DNA from: Burkholderia pseudomultivorans
GTDB taxonomy: Bacteria > Pseudomonadota > Gammaproteobacteria > Burkholderiales > Burkholderiaceae
DNA: 64,000 bases
Direction of reading: 5' to 3'
NCBI RefSeq assembly: GCF_001718415.1
Contig: NZ_CP013377.1
Coordinates: forward strand, 496,001-560,000
A program made the translations under genes and the position numbers. The notes beneath the pieces are model-generated. The model did no database searches. It had not been told where the DNA came from and worked only from the letters and a program-made list of their open reading frames with translations. Below are positions 54,634 through 63,358 of this stretch, piece by piece. Each line of letters starts with the position of its first letter. The first letter of the stretch is position 1.

Positions 54634-54842
54634 GTGCATGCTCCATGCGGGCGCGCGCCCGCGTCGGTTCGAATCGGAAGGCAGGCCGGGCGCGGTCGCG
54701 TGCGCGACGCGCGGCGCGTGCGCCGCTGCGGGAACCCGCCGGCCGGCTGGAGTGGAACACCGCAGAGCGTAGCGGTTTCGGCGCTTATCGATAATCCCCG
54801 ACAATTCGCATGCACTTATCGCGCCGATTCATCAAACGGCGC

Positions 54843-55736
54843 TCATGCGCGCTCGCGCAGCGCGTCGACGATCAGCGCGAGCGCGCGCGACGACTGCCGG
54901 CGGCTCGGGTAGTACAGGTGATGACCGGGAAAGGTCGGGCACCAGTCGTCGAGCACGCTGTCGAGGCGGCCGGCGGCGACATGCAGCGCCGCGAGATCGG
55001 CGGGCACGTAGGCGAGACCATAGCCGTCCAGCGCAGCGTCGAGCATCTCGTAGGTGCCGTTGAACGTGACCTGCCCGTCGACGCGCACCTGCAGCGTCTC
55101 GCCGTCTTTCGCGAGTTCCCATGCATACAGCGCGCCGTGCGTCGGCAGCCGCAGGTTGATGCAGTCGTGCGCGACGAGATCGCGCGGCACGACGGGCCGT
55201 GCGCGTTGCGCGAAGTACGCGGGCGCGCCGACGATCGCCATCTTCAGGTCGGGCGAGATGCGCACGGCGATCATGTCCTTCGCGACCTGGTCGCCGAGCC
55301 GCACGCCGATGTCGAAGCGTTCTGCGACGATGTCGGACAGCCCGTAGTCGGTCACGAACTCGACCTTCAGATCCGGATAGTCGCGCAGCATCGGCGACAG
55401 CTTCGGCCACAGCAGCGTGCGGATCACGTAGTCGGTCGCATTGATGCGCACGGTGCCGGCCGGCTTGTCGCGCAGCTCGGCGACGGCCGACAGCTCGGCC
55501 TCGATTTCGTCGAAGCGCGGCGCGAGGTTGCGCAGCAGGCGCTCGCCGGCTTCGGTCGGCGACACGCTGCGCGTCGTGCGCGTGAGCAGCCGCACGCCGA
55601 GGCGCGTTTCGAGTGCACGGATCGTGTAACTGAGCGCGGATTGCGATACGCCGAGCCGGGCGGCCGCGCGCGTGAAGCTGCGCTCGCGCGCAACGGCGAT
55701 GAAGGCAAGCAGGTCCGCGAAATTGTCGCGCGGCAT
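54843..55736 (-). CDS. LysR-family transcriptional regulator
   Basis: The 297-residue regulator has the standard N-terminal winged helix (about residues 5-63: FIAVARERSFTRAAARLGVS and ALSYTIRALETRLGVRLL) and a LysR substrate-binding domain (from about 90). It closely follows the pattern of LysR proteins beside aldo/keto reductase genes. I start it at MPRDNFADLLAF; the frame continues upstream but without homology. The effector is unknown. It is transcribed towards the aldo/keto reductase gene across a 209-bp gap. Confidence 0.9.
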   Translation of the reverse strand: MPRDNFADLLAFIAVARERSFTRAAARLGVSQSALSYTIRALETRLGVRLLTRTTRSVSPTEAGERLLRNLAPRFDEIEAELSAVAELRDKPAGTVRINATDYVIRTLLWPKLSPMLRDYPDLKVEFVTDYGLSDIVAERFDIGVRLGDQVAKDMIAVRISPDLKMAIVGAPAYFAQRARPVVPRDLVAHDCINLRLPTHGALYAWELAKDGETLQVRVDGQVTFNGTYEMLDAALDGYGLAYVPADLAALHVAAGRLDSVLDDWCPTFPGHHLYYPSRRQSSRALALIVDALRERA

Positions 55737-55801
55737 GGAGCGTGTCGAATGGTAGGAGCTTGCGCATCGTACCACCGTGGCGCGCCGCGAGGCGCCGCCG
55801 C

Positions 55802-56719
55802 TCAGCTCGCGCGTGTGAAGCCCGGCGCGCGGCCGGCGCCGGCCGGATGCGGATGGAATGCGTAGCCGCCGTGCTGGAACGACGCCGCGAAGAAGCGCAT
55901 CTGGTAGCGGATCGCGTTCGCCCAGTAGTCCCACGTGTGGCCGCCCGGCCGCTCCGCGTAGTCGTGCGGCACGCCGAGCGCAACCAGCCGTTCGTGCAGC
56001 GTGCGGTTCGAGCCGACGAACGCGTCGTCGCGGCCGCAGTCGATCGTCAGGTCGAGATGGGCGCGCAGGAAAGCGCGCGCGCTTTCGACGATCGCATTGC
56101 GATTCCAGAACGACGGATGGCGGACCGGATCGCCGAACACATGGTCGATGCCCGGTTCGTCCTCGCAGTTGCGCGGATCGACCGCACCGCTGATGCTGCC
56201 GACCGCGCCGAACGTGTCGGGCCGGTCGAGCGCGATGCGCAGCGCGCCGAAGCCGCCCATGCTGAGCCCGGTGATCGCGCGCGCATGGCGCGTGGCGAGC
56301 GTGTGGAAATGGGCATCGACGTACGCGACGACTTCGTCGCCGATGAAGGTCTCGTAGCGGCTGCCCGATTCGTACGGGCTGTCGATGTACCAGCTTTCGT
56401 GGCCGCCGTCGGGCATCACGAGGATCGCGCGGTAGCGGTCGGCCAGCTCGCCGATGCGCGTGTTCGACGTCCAGTCGGTATGGTCGCCGCCCGAGCCGTG
56501 CAGCAGATAGACGACCGGGTAGCGCTCGGCGTTGCGCGTGCCGCGCGCATAGTCGTCGGGCAGCACGACCGTCGCCTTCAGCGTTTCATGCATCGCGGCG
56601 CTCGGAATCGCGACGACCCGCGTCTGGAATGCATGCGCGGGGCCGGCGAGGGCGAGCAGCAGAAGCAGCCAGAAGGCGCGTGCGAGGGTCGTCGGTCGTC
56701 GCATGGGTCGCTCGTGCAT
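55802..56719 (-). CDS. secreted esterase, esterase-D/antigen-85-like alpha/beta hydrolase
   Basis: The 305-residue protein has a signal peptide (hydrophobic core AFWLLLLLALAGPAHA). Its putative esterase domain contains YPVVYLLHGSGGDHTDW, the nucleophile elbow GLSMGGFGAL, and a late catalytic His in PGGHTWDYW. It resembles FrmB-like esterases (S-formylglutathione hydrolase fold), but the export signal argues for action on an external or periplasmic ester. The start at 56719 is the first ATG; a second at 56704 would also keep the signal. Neither has a strong ribosome site. Confidence 0.87.
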   Translation of the reverse strand: MHERPMRRPTTLARAFWLLLLLALAGPAHAFQTRVVAIPSAAMHETLKATVVLPDDYARGTRNAERYPVVYLLHGSGGDHTDWTSNTRIGELADRYRAILVMPDGGHESWYIDSPYESGSRYETFIGDEVVAYVDAHFHTLATRHARAITGLSMGGFGALRIALDRPDTFGAVGSISGAVDPRNCEDEPGIDHVFGDPVRHPSFWNRNAIVESARAFLRAHLDLTIDCGRDDAFVGSNRTLHERLVALGVPHDYAERPGGHTWDYWANAIRYQMRFFAASFQHGGYAFHPHPAGAGRAPGFTRAS

Positions 56720-56831
56720 GAAGGTCCGGAATTCGCGGGAAAACCCTGCCGACCGACTCTAGCAACCGAGCCTTTCAACCATATTTCGACGAAGCCTACG
56801 GGTTGTAGGCGAGCGCGCCTGCGTTCGCGTG

Positions 56832-57560
56832 CTACGCGAGACAGCGCTCGAGCGCCGCGCGAAACGCGTCGGGCCGTTCGGCCGGCGCGAGATGTCCGCC
56901 GCCTTCGATCGTCTCGATGCCGGCGCAGCGGGCCAGCGCCCAGTCCGGCACGTGCCAGCCCGCGCGCGAGCGTTCGCCGGCGACCAGCCAGACCGGATGG
57001 CGGTCGAACACCTGCGCGAGCGTGTGCAGATAGCCGGGCGCGCCGGTCGTCTCGACGACCGAGCGCCCCATCGCGCGCAGCGTCGAGGCGGGCTGATGTG
57101 CGAGCCAGCGGCGCGCGTCGTCGTGCAGGCGCGGCGGCGGCGCGTCGATCGCGCCGCGCAGCCAGCCGGGCGGATCGGCGCGCAGGCCGTCGAGCATCGC
57201 GTCGGCTTCGGCCGGCGTCATGCGGCCGACCGACGCCGACCAGAACGCATCGTCGAGCGTGAAGTTGCCTTCGACGTTGACGACGCGGCGCACGCGTTCG
57301 GCATGCGCATGCGCGAACAGCATCGCGATCGCGCCGCCGACCGAGTGGCCGACCACATCGACCGGTGCGGCACCGAAGTGCGCGTCGACGATGCGTCGCA
57401 GATGCGCCACCTGCGCAGCCAGCGTGATCGCGTCGAACGGCGTCGCGCGGTGTGCGCCGTAGCCGAGCAGGTCGGGGGCGAGATGCGGGCCGTTCCATGC
57501 GGGCACGTCGAACGTGCCGATGAAGCCGTGAACGAAGACGACGGGGGTGGGCTGGCTCAT
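56832..57560 (-). CDS. alpha/beta hydrolase
   Basis: The 242-residue cytoplasmic hydrolase has the oxyanion stretch PVVFVHGFIGTFDVPAW, the nucleophile elbow VVGHSVGGAIAMLFA, and a likely catalytic His near the end in IEGGGHLAPAERP. Its family covers esterases, haloperoxidase-like and lactonase-like enzymes; no substrate can be named. The ATG overlaps the stop of the DinB-like gene (57560-57557), so the two are co-translated and may act on related compounds. Confidence 0.85.
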   Translation of the reverse strand: MSQPTPVVFVHGFIGTFDVPAWNGPHLAPDLLGYGAHRATPFDAITLAAQVAHLRRIVDAHFGAAPVDVVGHSVGGAIAMLFAHAHAERVRRVVNVEGNFTLDDAFWSASVGRMTPAEADAMLDGLRADPPGWLRGAIDAPPPRLHDDARRWLAHQPASTLRAMGRSVVETTGAPGYLHTLAQVFDRHPVWLVAGERSRAGWHVPDWALARCAGIETIEGGGHLAPAERPDAFRAALERCLA

Positions 57561-58363
57561 GGGGCAGGCGATGAAGGAACGGGCGGCAGCGCGAGCTCGG
57601 CGAGCAGTTCGTCGAGTTCGAGCATGTGCGTGCGGTCGTGATCGAGCAGTTCGCGCAGGAGGTCGTCGAGCGACATGCGGCGGATGCCGTCGCGCAGTCC
57701 GCAGCGCGCGAGTTGCGACGGCCGCAGCGCGGCGGCGTCGGCGCACAGCGCGGCGCGCGATGTGCGGAATGCGTGGAGTGCTTCGTCGAGCGGCTGCGCG
57801 CGATAGTCGCGCTGTTCGGCGAGCGCGGTGCCGTCGACCGATTCGAGCAGCGGAAGATCGTGCGTGCGGACCGCGTCGATGCGGGCCGCGAACACCGCGT
57901 CGAGGTCGCGCAGATGGCACGCATGTTCGACCAGCGAGAAGCCGGTGCCCGGCGGGCGGCGCGTTTGCAGCGCGGCCGGCACATGCGCGGCGTAGCCGGC
58001 GAGCCGGGCGGGCATCGCGGACAGCGCCGCGACGACCTCGGCGAACGGCGCACGCCACGGCGCCGCGCTGAACACCGCACCGTAGCTGAACAGCGCGCCG
58101 CCGAGCCGGCCGCGCGGCTGCACGACCTCGTGGCCGTGGCGGCGCATCACGTCGGCCACCATCGCGCCGCAGAACTGCCGGGCGGTCGTGTCGGCGGCGA
58201 TTTCGGGGAAGGTCCGCGCGAGCTCGTCCTGGATCGCGCCGATCGCGGCCACGCCGACGCGCGACAGCGCCGCGAATTCGAGGTAGCGATCGGGGTGCGT
58301 GATCAGCGCTTCGAGCTGCGCGCCGAGCGGCGTCGAACGGAAGCGGTCGAAACGGGAATGCAT
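57557..58363 (-). CDS. DinB-like protein with an N-terminal extra domain
   Basis: The 268-residue protein has a C-terminal DinB/YfiT-like four-helix bundle (about residues 125-260). Likely metal histidines are in SLVEHACHLRDLDAVFAAR and ELLDHDRTHMLELDELL. The first 100 residues are a separate helical segment that I do not recognise (YLEFAALSRVGVAAIGAIQD). DinB-like proteins often are mycothiol- or bacillithiol-type transferases in other phyla; in proteobacteria their role is mostly unknown. It is coupled by overlap to the alpha/beta hydrolase gene downstream. Confidence 0.75.
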   Translation of the reverse strand: MHSRFDRFRSTPLGAQLEALITHPDRYLEFAALSRVGVAAIGAIQDELARTFPEIAADTTARQFCGAMVADVMRRHGHEVVQPRGRLGGALFSYGAVFSAAPWRAPFAEVVAALSAMPARLAGYAAHVPAALQTRRPPGTGFSLVEHACHLRDLDAVFAARIDAVRTHDLPLLESVDGTALAEQRDYRAQPLDEALHAFRTSRAALCADAAALRPSQLARCGLRDGIRRMSLDDLLRELLDHDRTHMLELDELLAELALPPVPSSPAP

Positions 58364-58496
58364 GCGATGCAGCGCGTTTTAATAACGTCGCAAAACGATA
58401 CGTTACGAAAACGCGCCGCGTCAATCGATTTGTGCGGCGGGGCGGCCGGCGATCGAGCGGCGTGACCGGGCGCGCCCGCCGTGCATGCGCGGCGGC

Positions 58497-58928
58497 CTAC
58501 GTGCCTTTCCGCGCGTCCATTTCCGCGCGCAGTCGCGCCTCCTGCTCCCGCAGTTCCGGCGTGAATTCTGCACCGAACGCCTCGGGCTCGAACACGGGGC
58601 GGATCTCGATCTCCGATTCGCCCGGCATCGGATTCGGACAGCGCCTCACCCATTCGACGGCCTCGTCCATCGATTTCACCTGCCACAGCCAGAACCCGGC
58701 GACGAGTTCCCTGGTTTCGGCGAACGGGCCGTCGATCACCGTGCGGCCCTCGCCGGCAAAACGCACGCGCTTGCCGCGCGAGCTCGGGTGCAGCCCTTCG
58801 CCGGCGAGCATCACGCCAGCCTTGACGAGTTCCTCGTTGAACCGGCCCATCGCGGCCAGCAGTTCGGTATCGGGCAGGGCGCCCGCTTCGGAATCGGCCG
58901 TCGCCTTGACGATCACCATGACGCGCAT
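58497..58928 (-). CDS. YCII-related (DGPF domain) protein
   Basis: The 143-residue protein has the YCII/DGPF fold with MRVMVIVKATADSEAG at the start and the signature VIDGPFAETRELVAGFWLWQ in the middle. The Asp-Gly-Pro-Phe element and nearby His are the presumed active site. Such proteins are small dimeric barrels, often encoded beside ECF sigma factors, but none is adjacent here. A strong AAGGAG site lies in front of the ATG. Function is not known beyond the family. Confidence 0.88.
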   Translation of the reverse strand: MRVMVIVKATADSEAGALPDTELLAAMGRFNEELVKAGVMLAGEGLHPSSRGKRVRFAGEGRTVIDGPFAETRELVAGFWLWQVKSMDEAVEWVRRCPNPMPGESEIEIRPVFEPEAFGAEFTPELREQEARLRAEMDARKGT

Positions 58929-59095
58929 TGTCGTTGCTCCTTCGGTTGAGTGACGGGGCGCAGGCCCCGCCGCGCGGCAGCGCGAACGGGGGCGTGCATG
59001 GATACGACGGGCGACCTGCACGGAAATCGACATCGCGGAACAACAATCGTGGCGTTGAATCGCCGCGCGTCGGCGGGGCGGGTGCGCGGCGGCCG

Positions 59096-59944
59096 TCAGT
59101 CGTCGGCCGTCTCCTCGGCATCGGCCGGCGCAATCTCCGCCCTCGCGCGCTTGCGGATCTCCGAATCGAGAATCAGCCGCCCGCGCAGCTTGCCCTTCAT
59201 CCGCTTCACGTGCTTCGGCGCCTCGGTCATGTGCTCGACCATCAGCGCGCGCACGCGCTCCGTGTCGCGCTCGCGCGCCGCCTGCAGGATCGCGCGATGA
59301 ATCTGCACGTTCGCTTCGCCGAAGCGCTTGTGTTCCGCGAGCGGCGTGTCGTTCCGGAACTCGATCAGCTGCCGGATCATCTCGTTGATCAGTTCGCAGC
59401 TGAAGCGCAGGAACGGGTTCGGGTTCGCGGCGGCGAGGATGTCGTGGAACGTCGTGTCCTCCTGTCGCTGCCGCAGCATGTGCCCGCGATCGTGCACGCC
59501 CGACGCGCCGTCGCAGCACGCGATGTTCGCCTCCAGCGCCGCAAAGTGGCGCTCGGTCAGGTGCGGGACGGCGCCCGCCGCCAGCTCGGGTTCGAGCAGC
59601 TGCCGCACCGTGTAGATGTCGTCGATCGTGACGTCCTTGAAGAACAGGTAGTTCTGCAGCAGCTGCAGCGTGCGGTCGAGCGGCACCTCGACCACCATCC
59701 CGCCGCCCGACGGCCCCGTCGTGACCTTGATCAGCCCCTGCACCTCGAGCGACTTCAGCGCCTCGCGGATCGTGCTCTTGCTGACCGCGTAGAGCTGCTG
59801 CAACTCGGCCTCGCGCGGCAGCCGGTCGCCGGGCTTCAGGTCCTTCTCGGTGATGAGCCGCTTGATTTCCTCCGCGACGAGATCCGCGCGCTTCGGCTGC
59901 TTGATTTCGACCGCGAGGCCCGCCCTGGCTCGGTCCATGACCAT
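59096..59944 (-). CDS. FCD-domain GntR (FadR subfamily) regulator of the adjacent ABC importer
   Basis: The 282-residue regulator has a winged helix (about residues 20-90: ADLVAEEIKRLITEKDLKPG, then AVSKSTIREALKSLEVQGL) and a C-terminal FCD domain with TTFHDILAAANPNPF and histidines fit for a metal. AAGGAG at the right distance sets the start at 59944; the frame opens further upstream in the operator region. It is divergent from the Liv-type importer and a 20-bp palindrome lies just past the importer promoter, so repression of that operon is likely. Confidence 0.88.
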   Translation of the reverse strand: MVMDRARAGLAVEIKQPKRADLVAEEIKRLITEKDLKPGDRLPREAELQQLYAVSKSTIREALKSLEVQGLIKVTTGPSGGGMVVEVPLDRTLQLLQNYLFFKDVTIDDIYTVRQLLEPELAAGAVPHLTERHFAALEANIACCDGASGVHDRGHMLRQRQEDTTFHDILAAANPNPFLRFSCELINEMIRQLIEFRNDTPLAEHKRFGEANVQIHRAILQAARERDTERVRALMVEHMTEAPKHVKRMKGKLRGRLILDSEIRKRARAEIAPADAEETADD

Positions 59945-60023
59945 CTTCGAGACTCCTTTGTCTGACTGCGCGCCCGTCATCGTCGACGATCCGTTCCGGC
60001 GCGGGGTACGGAATTTTGCCTGA

Positions 60024-60052
60024 TTGACACTAATTTTGATCCTCCCTAGGAT
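60024..60052 (+). promoter_or_regulatory. sigma-70 promoter of the Liv-type importer operon
   Basis: TTGACA (60024-60029), a 17-bp spacer and TAGGAT (60047-60052). The -35 box is perfect and the -10 keeps four of six bases. Transcription would start near 60059, immediately before the palindrome at 60063. Confidence 0.7.
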
Positions 60053-60062
60053 CGGGTTCATT

Positions 60063-60082
60063 CTATTTATCATGATAAATAG
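60063..60082. promoter_or_regulatory. perfect 20-bp palindrome, candidate GntR operator
   Basis: CTATTTATCATGATAAATAG is fully symmetrical and AT-rich in a GC-rich genome. It begins about 4 bp after the predicted start point of the importer operon, a position where a bound repressor blocks transcription. The divergent FCD-GntR protein is the obvious binder. Confidence 0.7.
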
Positions 60083-60189
60083 GATCAACCGGTGAAACGT
60101 ATCGTGGAGGCCGGTCTCCGCCCGCGCCGGGCGGGAGCGTGCCCGCAGTCGGTCGTATCGCGCATGTCCCTCTTACCAGGAGCATCAAC

Positions 60190-61398
60190 TTGAATCGCCG
60201 AGAACTGTTGAAACTGGCCGCTCTGTCGGCCGTGCCGGGCGCGCTCGGCAGCTTGTCGTCGCGGGCCGCCTTCGCGCAGGGCGCACCGCTCCAGCTCGCA
60301 TGCCCGGTGCCGATGTCGGGACCGTTCGCCGCCAACGGCAAATACGCCGACCTCGGCATGCAGCTCGTCGTCAAGCAGTACGGCAAGGTGCTCGGCGCAC
60401 CGCTCGCCTATACCGCGCTCGACACCGAAGGCAAGCCGGCGACCGCCGTGCGGCGCGTGCAGGAGATCGCGCAGCAAAAGGGCGTGCGCTTCTTCGCCGG
60501 CGGGATCCTGTCGTCCGAGTCGCTCGCGATGGGCAAGGAAGTGCAGAAGGCCGGCGGCGTGTTCATCACGACGGCCGGCGCCGACGAAATCACCGGCAAG
60601 GACTGCAACGACGCGACGTTCCGCTGGTCGGTGCCGACCTTCGGCGCGATCGAGCAGACGGTGCGGCCGCTGATCGGCATGCTTCCGAAGGCGAAGCGCT
60701 GGTACACGATCACGCCGCAATACGTGTTCGGCGACGGGCTGCTGTCGGCCGCGAAGGCGATCTTCAAGGAAAAGGGCATCGAGCACGTCGGCAACAGCTA
60801 CCACTCGCTCGCCGAGAAGGAGTTCAGCGGCTACCTGACCAACGCGGCGGCCGCGCAGCCCGACGTGCTGCTGATCCTGAACTTCGGCTCGCAGTCGTCG
60901 GACACGCTGCGCCAGGCCGTGAGTTTCGGCATGAAGCGCAACTGCACGATCCTGCTCGCATGGGCGTCGGGCCTCGAACAGTTCGAGACGCTCGGCGCCG
61001 ACATCTGCGACGGCGTCTACTTCGGCGCGCAGTACTGGCACGGGATCGACTCGCCGCTGAACCGCGATCTCGTGAAGCGCACCAACGCGACCTTCAAGTC
61101 GAACCCGAACTACAGCCTCGCCGGCTCGTACATCTGCTCGAAGATCCTGCTCGACGCGATGGTGAAGGCCGGCACCGCGGACCCGAAGAAGGTCGTCGCC
61201 GCCATGGAAGGCATGAAGTACGACGGGCTCACCGGCCCCGAGGAAATCCGCAAGGGCGACCATCAGGTGCTGAAGAACTACTACCTGCTGAAGGGCAAGC
61301 CGAAGAGCCGGATGAAGAACGCGGACGACTACGCGGACATCGTCAGCTCGGGGCAGTCGTTCCTGCCCGTCGACAAGACCGGCTGCAAGCTCGCGTAA
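60190..61398 (+). CDS. periplasmic substrate-binding protein of a Liv-type ABC importer
   Basis: The 402-residue protein has a twin-arginine signal (LNRRELLKLAALSAVPGALG, cut near AAFAQ), and then a type I periplasmic binding fold starting LQLACPVPMSGPFAANGKYA. Related proteins bind branched-chain amino acids, amides, urea or aromatic acids; the pocket cannot be read here. The start is a TTG at 60190, because CAGGAG lies at correct spacing in front and it gives a clean signal peptide. An ATG 17 codons earlier has no such site. Confidence 0.85.
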   Translation: MNRRELLKLAALSAVPGALGSLSSRAAFAQGAPLQLACPVPMSGPFAANGKYADLGMQLVVKQYGKVLGAPLAYTALDTEGKPATAVRRVQEIAQQKGVRFFAGGILSSESLAMGKEVQKAGGVFITTAGADEITGKDCNDATFRWSVPTFGAIEQTVRPLIGMLPKAKRWYTITPQYVFGDGLLSAAKAIFKEKGIEHVGNSYHSLAEKEFSGYLTNAAAAQPDVLLILNFGSQSSDTLRQAVSFGMKRNCTILLAWASGLEQFETLGADICDGVYFGAQYWHGIDSPLNRDLVKRTNATFKSNPNYSLAGSYICSKILLDAMVKAGTADPKKVVAAMEGMKYDGLTGPEEIRKGDHQVLKNYYLLKGKPKSRMKNADDYADIVSSGQSFLPVDKTGCKLA

Positions 61399-61466
61399 CG
61401 CGCCGGGCGCGTCCGCGGCCGCTGCGCGCCGCGGACGTCCGTTTCCTCCTTTCCGATACGGAAGCC

Positions 61467-62327
61467 ATGAACGTCTATCTGCTGCAGATCGTCAACGGCA
61501 TCGGCGTGGGCATGCTGTACTTCCTGCTCGCCGTCGGCCTGTCGATCGTGTTCGGCCTGCTGCGCTTCGTGAATTTCGCACACGGCGCGTTCTACCTGCT
61601 CGGCGCGTACCTGTGCTACCAGGCGCTGCAATGGTCGGCGAATTTCTGGGTCGCGCTCGCGATCGTGCCGCTGGTGGTCGGCGCGTTCGCGTGGCTCGTC
61701 GAAAAGCTCGTGCTGCGTCACGTGTATGCGCAGCAGCACGAGTTCCACATCCTCGCGACGGTCGGCCTCGCACTGGTGCTGCAGGAGTGCGCGATTCTCG
61801 CGTGGGGCCCGCTCGGCGACAACGTGCCGCCGCCCGACGCGCTGAGCGGCGTCGTGATCTGGGGCAGCTTCGTCTATCCGAAATACCGGCTGTTCGTGAT
61901 CGGCTTCACGGCCGTGCTGGCCGCGCTGCTGTGGTGGGTGCTCGAGGGCACGCGGCTCGGCAGCACGGTGCGCGCGGGCAGCGAGTCGTCGGAAATGGTG
62001 TCGCTGCTCGGCATCAACGTGACGCGCGTGTTCAGCCTCGTGTTCGCGCTGGGCGCCGCGACGGCCGCGCTCGCGGGCGTGCTGGCCGCGCCGATCCGCG
62101 GCGTCGATCCGTTCATGGGGATCGAGGCGCTCGGCGTCGCGTTCGTGGTGGTGGTCGTCGGCGGGATGGGGAATTTTCTCGGGGCGCTGGTCGGCGGGCT
62201 GCTGGTCGGCATCGTGCAGAGCCTGATGAGCACGCTGTGGCCGGAAGGCGCGCGACTGATGATCTATGTCGCGATGGCCGCCGTGCTGCTGCTGCGCCCG
62301 AACGGTTTGCTGGGGAGGACCGCATGA
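61467..62327 (+). CDS. Liv-type ABC importer permease (LivH-like)
   Basis: The 286-residue permease has about eight hydrophobic segments, the start YLLQIVNGIGVGMLYFLLAV, the family segment FGLLRFVNFAHGAFYLLGAY and the late loop VVVVVGGMGNFLGALVGGL. It forms half of the inner-membrane channel. A 68-bp gap follows the binding-protein gene, and the stop overlaps the next permease by ATGA. Confidence 0.92.
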   Translation: MNVYLLQIVNGIGVGMLYFLLAVGLSIVFGLLRFVNFAHGAFYLLGAYLCYQALQWSANFWVALAIVPLVVGAFAWLVEKLVLRHVYAQQHEFHILATVGLALVLQECAILAWGPLGDNVPPPDALSGVVIWGSFVYPKYRLFVIGFTAVLAALLWWVLEGTRLGSTVRAGSESSEMVSLLGINVTRVFSLVFALGAATAALAGVLAAPIRGVDPFMGIEALGVAFVVVVVGGMGNFLGALVGGLLVGIVQSLMSTLWPEGARLMIYVAMAAVLLLRPNGLLGRTA

Positions 62328-63358
62328 TCGAATCGTCGAAATCGCTGCCGCCCGGCGCCTCCGCCGCCCGGCGTTCGTCCGCATGGCGCGGCGCGCTGCG
62401 GCGGCCGGAAGGCTGGCTCGCGGTCGTGGTCGTATGCGTGCTGCCGCTGGCGCTGAGCTCCGGGTCGCTCGCGACCGAAGTGCTCGTGTTCGCGCTCGCC
62501 GCGCTCGGCTGCAACCTGCTGCTCGGGCTGACGGGGCTGCTGTCGTTCGGGCAGGGCATTTTCTTCGGGCTCGGCAGCTATGCGGCCGGGCTCATGCTCA
62601 CGCGCGGCGTCGCGTCGGTGCCGCTCGCGCTGCTGGCGGCCGGCGCGCTCGGCGCGGTCGCGGCTGCGCTGGTCGGCTGGTTCTCGATCCGGCAGCGCGG
62701 CACCTACTTCGTGATGCTGACGCTCGCGTTCGGGCAGCTGTTCTACTTTCTCGCGTATACGACGCCGGACCTCACCGGCGGCGACAACGGGCTGCTCGAC
62801 ATTCCGCGTCCCGCGCTGTCCGCGTTCGGGCATCCGCTGGTGTCGCTCGATTCGCCGTGGCGCTACTACGGCTTCGTCGCGGTGCTGTTCGTCGCGGTGT
62901 TCTGGCTGCTGCTGCGCGTGTCGCGCTCGGTATTCGGCCGCACGCTGCTGGCGATCCGCGACAACGAGGCGCGCGCGGCGGCGGCCGGCTACGACGTGAA
63001 GCGCTTCAAGCTCGCGGCGTTCGTGCTGTCGGGCGCGGTGACGGGTTTCGCGGGCGCGCTGCATGCGCTGATGACGGGAATCGCGCCGCTGTCGAACATC
63101 GACTATCACACGAGCGAGATGATCCTCGTGATGACGGTGATCGGCGGCACCGGCAACCTGTTCGCGTCGGTGCTCGGCGCGGCGTTCTATGTGCTGTTCG
63201 CGGACTGGCTGTCGACGCTGTGGCCGCGCTGGCTGCTGCTGCTCGGCCTCGTGCTGATCGCGGTCAGCCTGTTCATGCAGCGCGGCTTGTGGGGGCTGGG
63301 CGAGCGCGTCGCGGCGTCGCTGCGGCGCAATACGGCAACGAGCGGGGAGCAGGCATGA
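62324..63358 (+). CDS. Liv-type ABC importer permease (LivM-like)
   Basis: The 344-residue permease starts with a charged cytoplasmic tail, then has the LivM pattern: LGCNLLLGLTGLLSFGQGIF, RGTYFVMLTLAFGQLFYFLA and GRTLLAIRDNEARAAAAGYD as coupling loop. Together with the LivH-like protein it makes the channel. Overlaps both neighbours by ATGA. Confidence 0.92.
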   Translation: MIESSKSLPPGASAARRSSAWRGALRRPEGWLAVVVVCVLPLALSSGSLATEVLVFALAALGCNLLLGLTGLLSFGQGIFFGLGSYAAGLMLTRGVASVPLALLAAGALGAVAAALVGWFSIRQRGTYFVMLTLAFGQLFYFLAYTTPDLTGGDNGLLDIPRPALSAFGHPLVSLDSPWRYYGFVAVLFVAVFWLLLRVSRSVFGRTLLAIRDNEARAAAAGYDVKRFKLAAFVLSGAVTGFAGALHALMTGIAPLSNIDYHTSEMILVMTVIGGTGNLFASVLGAAFYVLFADWLSTLWPRWLLLLGLVLIAVSLFMQRGLWGLGERVAASLRRNTATSGEQA

